Shown here: one piece after another, positions 9,661 to 17,373 of the stretch
How positions within the stretch are numbered: position 1 is the first letter of the stretch
Layout of the letters: every line of letters begins with the position of its first letter
Origin: Pelagibaculum spongiae
GTDB lineage: Bacteria > Pseudomonadota > Gammaproteobacteria > Enterobacterales > Pelagibaculaceae
DNA length: 64,000 nucleotides
Reading direction: 5' to 3'
Assembly: GCF_003097315.1 (NCBI RefSeq)
Contig: NZ_QDDL01000009.1
Location: forward strand, 124,001 to 188,000
The notes under the pieces: model-generated
The model's database searches: none
The model's input: the letters and a program-made list of their open reading frames with translations, nothing else
What the model was told of the DNA's origin: nothing
Position numbers and translations under genes: made by a program

Positions 9661-11124
9661 TTAGAGCCAACCCGGCGCTTCAACACTTCCCTGCAACGCT
9701 GGGTTCATCTTATTCCAGCTTCGTTGTTCTAGCTTCATCAAACCAAATTGTGGTAATAATTTTAAATACTTAGGCCCTTGACCAATATAAAAACAATTTT
9801 CTTCAGGAAGCTCTAATGATAACGGTGCATTATCTCGTGCTTGATAAAAATGTCGCATCGATGGAAAAATCAAACCAAAAAACAAACTCACCACTCCTGG
9901 GTTTACATTTTTTGCTATCTCATGATAAATATCAGCGCCGATTACAGCATGGCTTTTATGCACTGTTTTTAACAACCCTCCATATTCTTTTAAAAAATCG
10001 TTGCTTGATAGCGCATCATTCATACTATGTAGTGCATCGCTAAAAAAAGCACTTCTCGCTCGACCAGCATAGAGAACATTATTATCTATATAATGACTTG
10101 GACGAAAGAACCCTGAAGGTTGGCTCTGATTATTTTTTGTTCTATAATTATTAAAAAAATAATCTATTTCTTTACTATCACCCCCAAGAACAAAAGGCTT
10201 TTTATAAAAAGTGGCTAACTCTGGTTTATCGATAGCTTTTTGATAGAGTTTTACTGAAGACTCTTTAGGGTTAAAGTCTTCCAATGCATTTGTTTCAGAA
10301 TTAACCCAGCTAAAATCGAGATATAGTCCGCCATAAAAGTACATTAGCAACACTCTTAACATATCACTACAATAAGCATATTGCCGCCACGCTAAAAATG
10401 ACATCGCTCGGTGTCCAACATCACAAACCAAGTCAGCTTGTTCAAGTAATACACGAATATCCATAATTTGAAAAACACCGTGTAGCTTTTTATCAGACAG
10501 CGCTAAAAGCCCTGGGTTATTAGTCCATAAGTAATGCGTCACACTTTTTTTATTTTTCCACTGAGCTGCAATGCGTCGATTGGCCATAGCGACCAGCAGC
10601 AACTGTTGTTCATCCGGAAATTTACCGAGCCAAATTCGGTGAATGATTGCCACACCTGCTGCCGAATCAACCGATTCACTTTCAATTGTTTTTTTATTAA
10701 AATATTCCATAAAGAAACTATCACACTGCAATTTTATTTTTTCTTTAGCAGAACCATCAATTAAAATCGGTTCATCTGAAATACTGCCATCTAAACAACG
10801 AAGCGTGAGTTCACCGCTATTATCACTACAAAATAGACGCAACTGGTATATCATCATATATGCATCATGAAAATTATTTTTCTTCAAAAAACCTTGGAAT
10901 TCCTCCTCAAATCTCTTAAGAAAATTAATTTCTGTACAACTATTAATTGTCGATGAAAACTTTTGAATAAAGATCTGCATCAAAGAAAGCAACCAAGACA
11001 TACTTTCTGTTTGAGGTAAAATTTTTTTTCTGTGATAACCGAAAGGCATAGGCAATAGTTTCAACGCAAGAAATGATATTTCGCAGTATAGCCGCTTCGG
11101 TTTGATTTGGTCATCTGATAGCAA
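9661..11124 (-). CDS. TcdA/TcdB-like glycosyltransferase with a variant DXD motif, candidate effector
   Basis: The 487-residue protein has landmarks of the sugar-binding DXD/large clostridial toxin glycosyltransferase fold: I-H-R-I-W-L-G (161-167), H-Y-L-W-T-N-N (near 197-203), and S-D-M-L-R then Y-G-G-L-Y-L-D-F-S (253-272). The last block normally ends D-x-D, where both aspartates hold the metal and the sugar nucleotide. Here the second is Ser272. A tryptophan near the C-terminus (R-S-W-N, about 470) recalls the conserved C-terminal Trp of the toxins. No signal peptide is seen. The start is uncertain: the longest frame begins at TTG 11124, and ATG codons exist at residues 26 and 42. Such enzymes modify host proteins, or lipid and surface sugars. 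The gene is isolated and AT-rich. Confidence 0.72.
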   Translation of the reverse strand: MLSDDQIKPKRLYCEISFLALKLLPMPFGYHRKKILPQTESMSWLLSLMQIFIQKFSSTINSCTEINFLKRFEEEFQGFLKKNNFHDAYMMIYQLRLFCSDNSGELTLRCLDGSISDEPILIDGSAKEKIKLQCDSFFMEYFNKKTIESESVDSAAGVAIIHRIWLGKFPDEQQLLLVAMANRRIAAQWKNKKSVTHYLWTNNPGLLALSDKKLHGVFQIMDIRVLLEQADLVCDVGHRAMSFLAWRQYAYCSDMLRVLLMYFYGGLYLDFSWVNSETNALEDFNPKESSVKLYQKAIDKPELATFYKKPFVLGGDSKEIDYFFNNYRTKNNQSQPSGFFRPSHYIDNNVLYAGRARSAFFSDALHSMNDALSSNDFLKEYGGLLKTVHKSHAVIGADIYHEIAKNVNPGVVSLFFGLIFPSMRHFYQARDNAPLSLELPEENCFYIGQGPKYLKLLPQFGLMKLEQRSWNKMNPALQGSVEAPGWL

Positions 11125-11253
11125 AGCTGTTCTGATACTTCATTTACCAATATCGGAAATATCCACTTAACTATCCGTTAGATATTTTTTGTAGCTCACA
11201 CAGATTCATATAAGATATAATATGCCGCGTTTTTTCCTAAAAGAAGTAAAAAC

Positions 11254-11847
11254 ATGTACAAAATAATCACATCTGCAATGCTGTTAATATCTAGCAATGC
11301 AGTGTTTGCAGGGTCTTCTGGTGTGCAAGGTAACATTGAACCTGGCCTAAACATTGTATTGGAAGCAAGTGTATTTTTAGGCGGCGATAGCGTTGGAACA
11401 CGCAGCTACGAGAACAACGACTCAAGCTCTAGCATTGGCATGATGGAAGGCTTTGGCTTTGGTGGAGGACTCGCTTATCAACTCCCAGAGAGCCCTTTCG
11501 GAATCAAAAGCACATTAGCCTACAAAACTAACGCTGCAGATATCGAGCACAAAGCTAATATTATTAACGTCATCCCATACTATCAAACCGGTGATCATCG
11601 GTTTGGCCTTGGCTTGACCTACCATATTTCACCAGAACTCACTGCAAATGATGTGTATACGACGCAAGGCTCTTATGTCGACAATTATAAAGAACAATAC
11701 GAAAATGCAACGGGATTAATTGCAGAATATCGCTGGTATTGGATGCAATTTCAGGTTGGATCAGTAAAATACACTGAAAAAACAGTAGGCTTGAAATACA
11801 ACAACACTTATTTTTCAATAGCTGGAAATTTTTTCTTTCAACTGTAA
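11254..11847 (+). CDS. Small outer-membrane beta-barrel-like protein
   Basis: The protein of 197 residues has an N-terminal signal peptide ending N-A-V-F-A-G. The mature part shows alternating hydrophobic/polar strands rich in Tyr, Gly and Phe, with acidic loops. It ends in a strand I-A-G-N-F-F-F-Q-L, like the C-terminal insertion signal of outer-membrane barrels. Length suits an 8-stranded OmpA/OmpW/OmpX-size barrel, but I cannot name the family. AGAAG lies about nine bases before the ATG. The gene is monocistronic and ends at the terminator at 11896-11930. Confidence 0.72.
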   Translation: MYKIITSAMLLISSNAVFAGSSGVQGNIEPGLNIVLEASVFLGGDSVGTRSYENNDSSSSIGMMEGFGFGGGLAYQLPESPFGIKSTLAYKTNAADIEHKANIINVIPYYQTGDHRFGLGLTYHISPELTANDVYTTQGSYVDNYKEQYENATGLIAEYRWYWMQFQVGSVKYTEKTVGLKYNNTYFSIAGNFFFQL

Positions 11848-11895
11848 TCAACGCATCACTAACTTGACTCAAACTAGCGAGCCAATTAACTCTAT

Positions 11896-11930
11896 AAAAG
11901 CCCAGCATTAAATGCTGGGCTTTTTATAAC
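11896..11930 (+). terminator. Bidirectional terminator after the barrel gene (repeat copy A, part 1)
   Basis: AAAAGCCCAGCATT (11896-11909) and AATGCTGGGCTTTT (11911-11924) form a nearly perfect hairpin with T-runs in both orientations. A very similar hairpin follows ssb at 16437-16462, and the sequence after each hairpin also matches. Confidence 0.9.
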
Positions 11931-11955
11931 ATCAATGACGACATTCCGCTCTAGG
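11931..11955 (+). repeat. ssb 3'-tail-like repeat, copy A
   Basis: Directly after the terminator the plus strand can be read N-I-N-D-D-I-P-L-stop in the same register as copy B (16468-16494), which reads D-F-D-D-D-I-P-F-stop. From the hairpin's right arm onward copies A and B match without gaps at about 30 of 40 positions. It resembles the acidic tip of SSB, but no ssb body lies upstream. The stop codon of the Fic-like fragment on the other strand falls inside it. Confidence 0.55.
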
Positions 11956-12240
11956 AAGCAACTACATACCGAGTGCTACGTCCGCCTGCAGCCGTTTTCT
12001 GCAGACATTTTAATTCAACCAGTTGAGCCAAATACCGCGTTGCAGTTGCACGGCTGACTTTAACTACTTTTTGATACTGGCTACTGCTAATGCCTTGTTC
12101 AAAATCACCATCTAATAATCTATCTAATGCTTTCATCTGCTCACTGGTTAATTGAGCCTGTTCGATTCGCCGCCAAAAATTAGTTTTAGCCACCACCTGC
12201 TCAATATTATCTAGCGTATATTGCAATGTTTCATCTAGCG
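11951..12240 (-). pseudogene. C-terminal fragment of a Fic-family protein (winged-helix tail)
   Basis: The frame from about 12240 down to the stop at 11951 encodes a segment with F-W-R-R-I, then L-D-R-L-L-D-G-D-F-E, S-S-S-Q-Y, S-R-A-T-A-T-R-Y-L, and A-A-G-G-R-S-T-R-Y. This is the helical and winged-helix C-terminus found after the Fic domain in many Fic proteins (typical wording there is LNRLLDG and GGGRSTxY). The catalytic H-x-F-x-x-G-N-G-R motif and the whole N-terminal part are absent. The open frame reaches back to 12298, but its first residues are read out of frame from a DUF2846 remnant, so the start is accidental. Treat it as a broken gene. Confidence 0.6.
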
Positions 12241-12383
12241 TCACTACTGCCCTGATAAAAGAAAATCTGTGGCGCAGATTCACCGACACAGTCGCCATCC
12301 ACCCAAATATCTTTTTTCAGGGCGCCGCCTACAATTGGATCGCGATCAATGTATAGCCCTGCTTGACCTTCAGAAGGAGCATT
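12231..12383 (-). pseudogene. Middle fragment of a DUF2846-type lipoprotein gene, split by an insertion
   Basis: Starting at the AAT codon at 12383-12381, the minus strand reads N-A-P-S-E-G-Q-A-G-L-Y-I, then G-G-A-L-K-K-D-I-W-V-D-G, then G-E-S-A-P-Q-I-F-F-Y, and stops at 12231. This matches the core of DUF2846 proteins as I know them (typically FNAPSEG and GALKKD). The matching N-terminus, with signal peptide and lipobox and ending K-Q-F-N, lies 3.7 kb away at 16190-16083 on the same strand. The C-terminal half is missing and runs into the Fic-like fragment. Confidence 0.65.
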
Positions 12384-12390
12384 AATGTGA

Positions 12391-12612
12391 GTTTACTGCC
12401 AGTGGGCTGGTAAAGTTTTGCAAGCACAGCGCGACTTAGATTTGCACGAGCCGATAACTCAAAGCAAAGATAACCAAGACTTGAAAGCAATTAAAAACGG
12501 CAATGCTAAGGTTTAGTTGGATTACAATGATCGCCAAGTTGAAGGCCATTGGCAAACACCTAAAAGTAAAAGTGTTTTCCGTGAACTACGCGATGGACAT
12601 GTCTGCTTTTGA
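12391..12612 (+). pseudogene. Degenerate reading frame of unknown origin
   Basis: The plus strand reads as plausible protein for 73 codons, interrupted by one TAG at 12514: Y-C-Q-W-A-G-K-V-L-Q, then D-L-H-E-P-I-T-Q-S-K-D-N-Q, and after the stop L-D-Y-N-D-R-Q-V-E-G-H-W-Q-T-P-K. It has no start codon. I do not recognise it. It overlaps the 3' end of the metalloprotease gene on the other strand. It sits just inside the left end of the proposed insertion. Confidence 0.3.
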
Positions 12613-15586
12613 TACTTTTTAATAGCGGACGCCTGGTAAACGCAACTAATAAAAATAACCATGCTAACCAGGCAAGGTGAATACCACCACCGCCACTGCT
12701 AGACGAGCCTTCGTCAGTAGTTGTCGGCGTAACATCAGGTTCTGGAGTGACATCAGGCTCTGGCGTGACATCAGGTTCTGGCGTGACATCAGGAATTACA
12801 GCGATAGCAGTTTGAATCTGCCATGTCACCGTTTGAGCACCAGCGGTGACGGTTATAATTTTATTCACCGCCTCGGTGGTTGATTCAGCAGCAGACTCCG
12901 CTACTACAGAAAAACGATCGCCGTTATTTAAAACGATGCTGTCGTGCTGCTGCCCGTTGACCAGTATCTTAGCGCCTTGGTTCGCCGATACAGTAATACC
13001 AGTATTAATACCGCTCAGCGTAATGATGTTACTGGTGACGCTTTGCAATGACGGAAGATTTGTTTGAGTCGCGAATACAAAAGCTGTTGGAGTCGTGTCA
13101 TCAAGAATGATATCAGGGCATTCGACGCTAACGAATACATCACCAGCGCCTTCTCCTGGGTATCCTACCAAGCTGTAGCTGAAGGTATCTTGTCCGCAGA
13201 AGCCTGGGTTAGGCGTATAGGTAATCGGCTGGTTGATATCAAAGTGAGTTGTACCATTTTGCGCCGCTGATACACCGTTGACTCTGACGGAAGTGCTATC
13301 AGCATCTTCGTCATTGTCCACTACGTTGCGCGTTCTTATGCTTAGCGGTGTTTCAAACGGCGTTGCAAAAGTATCAGCTTTGCCCATCGGAAGGTCTTCT
13401 ACCGATTCGACTTTATACGTCAACGTCGCTTGGCTGAATCCAGTATCATTGGTTATTTTATAAATAACAGTATCAGAGCCATGGAAATTTGGATTTGGGG
13501 TATAGGTAAATGTGTTATCAAATCCAACATTTAGGTTGCCATTATTCGGAAGTTTAACGATGGTGAGTTGCCAATCGTCAGTCAACATTATGTCGTTAGC
13601 TAATACATCAACGCGGTGTGGAACGTCTTCTAATACCGTTTTTTGGTCATCGTTTGCTAGCAAACCATGATTAGGCAATACCGTGATGGTCACCGTTGTT
13701 GCAGCGCTCACTTCGGCATTATCAATAATGTGATATTGGAAAGTATCGGTGCCGACAAAACCAGGCGCTGAGTGGTATTCAAAATTTCCATTGCCCGAAT
13801 CTAATAGCTGTAACGTACCATTCGTAGGGGCAGTAGTAATCGCTAACTGGCTAATACTGGGCAGGTCATTACGGCGTGGATTAAATTGTATAGATTGCCC
13901 GGTAATAACATTAATCTCGTCTGCTTGAGCGACTAATCCATTCGCTGGCGCTGAAGGCAATACATCAATAAAAACAGTTGCAGTTGAGCTATTACCGTCA
14001 GTATCGGTTATTGAATAATTGAAGCTTTCATCACCAAAAAAACGCCCAAAATTATTATTGGAATGATAAATAATTGTTCTATTTTCTTGAATATCGGCGA
14101 TATAAAAATCGGCACCAGTATGACCGACACTCGTCACTGACAAGGTTTGATTCTGAGGATCAGTAGCAAGATCTAGCGGCTGAAATGATATCGATGAATG
14201 GCGACTGCCAACAACGACACCATAGAGATCTGGCGCGATTGGAGATTGGTTATCGTCTGCTCTAGATGACAGTGCAATAACGTATTCGCCGATACTGGCG
14301 TAGTCATCATAGCCAAGATTGACCCCTTGAGTACCTGGCATTGCCCGGCCTTTTTTGCCTGCACCTTGTACCGATACATAATAAGTTCCGGCAGGCAGCG
14401 ATTGATGAAAATACGCTTCTATGTGCGCTTCAGGATTACTACTGGCGAGGGTTTTGCCGTTAACGTCGTGAAGTTTTGCATAAACATCAAGGCTGGCAGA
14501 CCAACTTGGCGGAGTAACCGTTAAGTCGATATAGCTGTCTTCGGTCAAGGTGAATTGAAAAACATCACGATCTGCTTGTTGCTCAATAATACCGTATTCG
14601 CGCTGCTCACCATTTTCTGTACGCAATGCTGATGCATCGGCTAATTCGTTCGCGTGATCATCTTGGCGAAAAGTTAATCCTGTTTCTAAGTGATCACGAA
14701 TATCCCATAGTAAATTTTGCGTTAAGCGAATGCTGCCGCCACTACCCATAGCAGTGCGCCAGGCTGTTTCTGAGGCGGTGCCAGTTGAACCTATAATTTC
14801 ACGACCATCAATATCGCCATGGACCCGAGACGAGATCAAATGAGCCAGCCCCATAGTATGGCCAACTTCATGCAGAAGAACGTGCCCGGCCCCACGCCTG
14901 TCTGGAATAGATTCCGATCCGTAAGTCGGATTATGATCCGATAAAATAAATTCAGCAGGGTTTAAATCTTTGCGTCTATTTTTTATTTGAACGCTTAAAT
15001 TTTCAAAATCACGGCTACCCGAATTAACCAAAGGGCTAAACAGTTCACCGCCGGCAAGTACTCTAATACCAAACTGTAAGTCGTCAGCCGAGGTGCGAAT
15101 AAACGCATCAGCGGCAGGCTCTTCAGTCGTAACGTTAATATCAAAGCTAGAATAGAAAGCGGCTAGCTCAAGCCATATTTGTTGAATGCGCTTACGTTCA
15201 TCATCATTGAAGCTGGATGGGTCACCGTCTAGATCAAAAGGCGTACTAATGGCCTCATCGGCAGGCTGATAACCTGAAAGAGGGTCTTGAATAGCATGGC
15301 TGCCGAGGCCTTCTTCGTAGCCATTAACATCAATGTAAATGGTTACATTAGCACCAGGGTTACTGTGCAGCTTAAAAGTTGTTTCAGCAGGAAAAGGGAG
15401 GCGTTTTAATCGGTTAGAGCTAGATATATCAATATCATCAAGGCTAATACTGGGATAAATCAACTCACCATCAACCCAAGAAAAAGCATCACCACTAACG
15501 GGTAAAGGTCGCTCGGCAGCATAACTTAAGCCACTTAATAGCATGCCAGACAGCAAAAAACTCAAACATAATCGTATATTTTTCAT
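12560..15586 (-). CDS. Large secreted zinc metalloprotease with PPC, tandem Ig-like domains and a GlyGly-CTERM-like tail
   Basis: This 1008-residue protein has a signal peptide (1-23) and a metzincin zinc site H-E-V-G-H-T-M-G-L-A-H at 239-249. It then has a PPC (bacterial pre-peptidase C-terminal) domain at roughly 310-430 and several cadherin/Ig-like repeats of the tandem-95 type at about 450-830 (signatures such as F-T-Y-T-P-N-P-N-F-x-G-x-D). A P-E-P-D-V-T repeat linker follows, then S4-G4, a hydrophobic helix and R-R-P near 961-987. The last elements are a GlyGly-CTERM sorting signal, known to be cut by rhombosortase after type II export, so the protease probably acts at the cell surface or outside. 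About 20 residues follow the R-R, more than usual. The gene lies within the sequence that splits a DUF2846 gene. Confidence 0.88.
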   Translation of the reverse strand: MKNIRLCLSFLLSGMLLSGLSYAAERPLPVSGDAFSWVDGELIYPSISLDDIDISSSNRLKRLPFPAETTFKLHSNPGANVTIYIDVNGYEEGLGSHAIQDPLSGYQPADEAISTPFDLDGDPSSFNDDERKRIQQIWLELAAFYSSFDINVTTEEPAADAFIRTSADDLQFGIRVLAGGELFSPLVNSGSRDFENLSVQIKNRRKDLNPAEFILSDHNPTYGSESIPDRRGAGHVLLHEVGHTMGLAHLISSRVHGDIDGREIIGSTGTASETAWRTAMGSGGSIRLTQNLLWDIRDHLETGLTFRQDDHANELADASALRTENGEQREYGIIEQQADRDVFQFTLTEDSYIDLTVTPPSWSASLDVYAKLHDVNGKTLASSNPEAHIEAYFHQSLPAGTYYVSVQGAGKKGRAMPGTQGVNLGYDDYASIGEYVIALSSRADDNQSPIAPDLYGVVVGSRHSSISFQPLDLATDPQNQTLSVTSVGHTGADFYIADIQENRTIIYHSNNNFGRFFGDESFNYSITDTDGNSSTATVFIDVLPSAPANGLVAQADEINVITGQSIQFNPRRNDLPSISQLAITTAPTNGTLQLLDSGNGNFEYHSAPGFVGTDTFQYHIIDNAEVSAATTVTITVLPNHGLLANDDQKTVLEDVPHRVDVLANDIMLTDDWQLTIVKLPNNGNLNVGFDNTFTYTPNPNFHGSDTVIYKITNDTGFSQATLTYKVESVEDLPMGKADTFATPFETPLSIRTRNVVDNDEDADSTSVRVNGVSAAQNGTTHFDINQPITYTPNPGFCGQDTFSYSLVGYPGEGAGDVFVSVECPDIILDDTTPTAFVFATQTNLPSLQSVTSNIITLSGINTGITVSANQGAKILVNGQQHDSIVLNNGDRFSVVAESAAESTTEAVNKIITVTAGAQTVTWQIQTAIAVIPDVTPEPDVTPEPDVTPEPDVTPTTTDEGSSSSGGGGIHLAWLAWLFLLVAFTRRPLLKSIKSRHVHRVVHGKHFYF
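12720..12795. repeat. 18-bp tandem repeat encoding P-E-P-D-V-T units
   Basis: The unit GTGACATCAGGTTCTGGC and close variants recur in tandem. They encode the Pro/Glu/Asp/Val/Thr linker before the C-terminal sorting tail of the metalloprotease. Copy-number variation here would change the length of the wall- or membrane-spanning stalk. Confidence 0.85.
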
Positions 15587-16007
15587 TACAAATTATCTCT
15601 ATAAAAAATGCTGCCAATTGGCCTAATAAGCCGCATATATTAACTTGTTAAAAATTCTTATTAACTTGCCAAAAAATTCCATTATATTCCAATGATCTAA
15701 TACTTTATGAGGATTTATATTAATCGATAATGGAGCAGCTTAAATTTCTTTTTGTAACTACTCATCCTCTGAAGCTTAAGTTTTACCCGAATTAGCCATC
15801 TAAATTGCAATCAAAAGGGTTATGTCCTCTATTCGCAAACTAGAGTCTGTTAATTAGTAAAAACTTGATTTAGATTAAACGTTCAGCAAAAATAACTAAG
15901 CATCTGATATCTAGAGCTTTTTCTTATACAAAACCCGCTATTTGACCCTTGCGTCTTAAAAGGGGCAGGAGTAGCCTGAATAAACCATAAAACGTATAGG
16001 AATCAAC
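15587..16007. other. AT-rich intergenic stretch upstream of the metalloprotease
   Basis: About 420 bases with no supported gene. They lie between the metalloprotease start and a truncated TIGR02647-like gene on the other strand, and must hold both promoters. I could not single out a convincing -35/-10 pair. Confidence 0.45.
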
Positions 16008-16133
16008 ATGCCATATCACGACAGCGTTGTAGATGAACTGAATTTTCTTGTTAAATTTAGTCAGCATTCAATGCAAGAAGGAATTAAACTGCTTGGCTAC
16101 TTGAGATGCTTCTTTACTCTCCATTGGTACTGA
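16008..16133 (+). pseudogene. 5' fragment of a TIGR02647-like small protein gene
   Basis: ATG at 16008 has AGGAA five to six bases upstream and opens M-P-Y-H-D-S-V-V-D-E-L-N-F-L. It continues to M-Q-E-G-I-K-L, which resembles the start of TIGR02647 proteins (a helical start, then TQEGIKV followed by His). After L28 the frame runs into the antisense of the DUF2846 lipoprotein gene and stops after 41 residues, so the C-terminal two thirds is lost. The junction shares the bases ATTAAACTG with the lipoprotein gene. Confidence 0.5.
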
Positions 16134-16190
16134 CGCACAACCAGCAAAAATCGTTGCAGCAACCGCCACAACAGCAAACTTCTTAATCAT
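16068..16190 (-). pseudogene. 5' fragment of a DUF2846-type lipoprotein gene
   Basis: From ATG 16190 the minus strand encodes M-I-K-K-F-A-V-V-A-V-A-A, a lipobox F-A-G-C, then A-S-V-P-M-E-S-K-E-A and V-A-K-Q-F-N (AAT at 16085-16083). After five further codons it stops at 16068. The expected continuation, A-P-S-E-G and so on, begins exactly one codon after an AAT at 12383-12381. This is the front half of a gene interrupted by about 3.7 kb. Confidence 0.65.
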
Positions 16191-16436
16191 TTCTATTCCA
16201 TTAATATGAATACTTATGCTTGAAACAATTCAAGCTTTCACAACCAAACTAGCAATTTATTGCTGAGCTAGAATTAGAAACGCCATAGTAACAAAAAACA
16301 CGATAGCGACAAATTCTATTGCACATAACTGACGCATTTTTTTACATGCATTCCAAATAACAAACACCAACCGACACCCATAAAAACAAATGTTATTTCA
16401 AAGCAATACAACTAAAAACTGCTTTTTACACACAAA

Positions 16437-16462
16437 AAAGCCAGCATTAAATGCTGGCTTTT
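16437..16462 (-). terminator. Bidirectional terminator downstream of ssb (repeat copy B, part 1)
   Basis: GCCAGCATT and AATGCTGGC form a hairpin, with T-runs on both sides. It lies about 60 bases past the ssb stop codon. It resembles the hairpin at 11896-11925. Confidence 0.88.
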
Positions 16463-16467
16463 TTATG

Positions 16468-16494
16468 ATTTCGACGATGACATTCCGTTTTAGG
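16468..16494 (+). repeat. ssb 3'-tail-like repeat, copy B, inverted relative to ssb
   Basis: The plus strand reads D-F-D-D-D-I-P-F-stop, exactly the last eight residues of the real SSB, which is encoded on the other strand ending at 16520. Compared with the true ssb end the two differ at five positions in 27, and all five are third-codon positions. The two form a large imperfect inverted repeat with a loop of about 18 bases. No ssb body precedes copy B; a terminator hairpin does. Confidence 0.7.
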
Positions 16495-16519
16495 AGTCAT
16501 CTATTTTCTGAGTTATTCC

Positions 16520-17233
16520 CTAAAACGGAATATCGTCATCAAAGTCGTCAAATCCTGCTGGTGGCTGCTGAACCGCTGGCGCTTGCTGCGGCTGTGCTGC
16601 AGGGCGCTGCTGTTGAGCCGGTTGCTGGTAAGCAGGTGCGGCTTGTTGTGGCTGAGCGGCTGGTTGCTGGTATGCAGGTTGGGCGGCAGGCTGTTGAGCT
16701 TGCGGCGCAGGTTGCTGGTAAGCAGGTGCAGCTTGTTGTTGTTGAGCGGCTGGCTGTTGATAAGCTGGCTGCTGAGCTTGTGGCTGTTGTTGGTAAGCAG
16801 GTTGCGCTTGTGGCTGTTGCGCAGGCTGCTGATAACCGCCTTGTTGCTGCTGTTGCTGGTAACCACCACCTTGCTGATCGCCACCACGGCTATCGAGCAT
16901 TTGCATTTGACCGCTAAAGCCGTCAATCACAACTTCTGTAGTGTATTTATCCTGGCCATCTTGGCCTTGCCATTTACGCGTTTGCAACTTGCCTTCAACG
17001 TAAAGCTTGGAGCCTTTCTTAATATATTTTTCTACCACTTCAGCTAACTTGCCGAAAAACACCACGCGGTGCCATTCAGTTTTTTCCTGCTTCTGGCCTG
17101 ATTGATCAGTCCAGCTATCGGAAGTCGCCAAAGTCAGATTGGCAATTGCGCTGCCATTGCCCGAGTAACGAACCTCTGGGTCTTTGCCCACATTACCAAC
17201 CAGAATTACTTTGTTGACGCCACGTGCGGCCAT
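16520..17233 (-). CDS. ssb: Single-stranded DNA-binding protein SSB
   Basis: The protein has 237 residues. Residues 1 to about 110 are the OB fold, opening [15 protein letters not shown], with [11 protein letters not shown] in the middle. A linker of roughly 115 residues follows, unusually rich in Gln, Pro, Ala and Tyr (repeats of A-Y-Q-Q-P-A). The acidic tip D-D-D-I-P-F recruits repair and replication partners. The frame is open to 17275, but ATG 17233 has AGGAGA six bases upstream and matches the family start. E. coli SSB has 178 residues, so the linker is about 60 longer. The neighbouring MFS gene upstream on the same strand is the usual partner. Confidence 0.97.
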   Translation of the reverse strand: MAARGVNKVILVGNVGKDPEVRYSGNGSAIANLTLATSDSWTDQSGQKQEKTEWHRVVFFGKLAEVVEKYIKKGSKLYVEGKLQTRKWQGQDGQDKYTTEVVIDGFSGQMQMLDSRGGDQQGGGYQQQQQQGGYQQPAQQPQAQPAYQQQPQAQQPAYQQPAAQQQQAAPAYQQPAPQAQQPAAQPAYQQPAAQPQQAAPAYQQPAQQQRPAAQPQQAPAVQQPPAGFDDFDDDIPF

Positions 17234-17373
17234 GAACTTTCTCCTGAACGCCAGGGGCTGGTACCCAGCTGGCAAGATGTAGATGATCTGTATATCCGGT
17301 CAAGGATATCATATTCAAATAGAATGTAACTTGCTTCAAACGAAGCATGACAAACGATAAATTACTATCGGTA

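Noticed and set aside
12384-16082. The inserted segment as an insertion sequence or integron
   Set aside because: No transposase, integrase or terminal inverted repeats could be found; only short imperfect direct repeats mark the ends.
16390-17047. Plus-strand open frames over the ssb gene
   Set aside because: They are antisense to the Gln-rich linker, whose codon bias opens frames on the other strand; the protein is Leu/Val/Ala low-complexity without homology.
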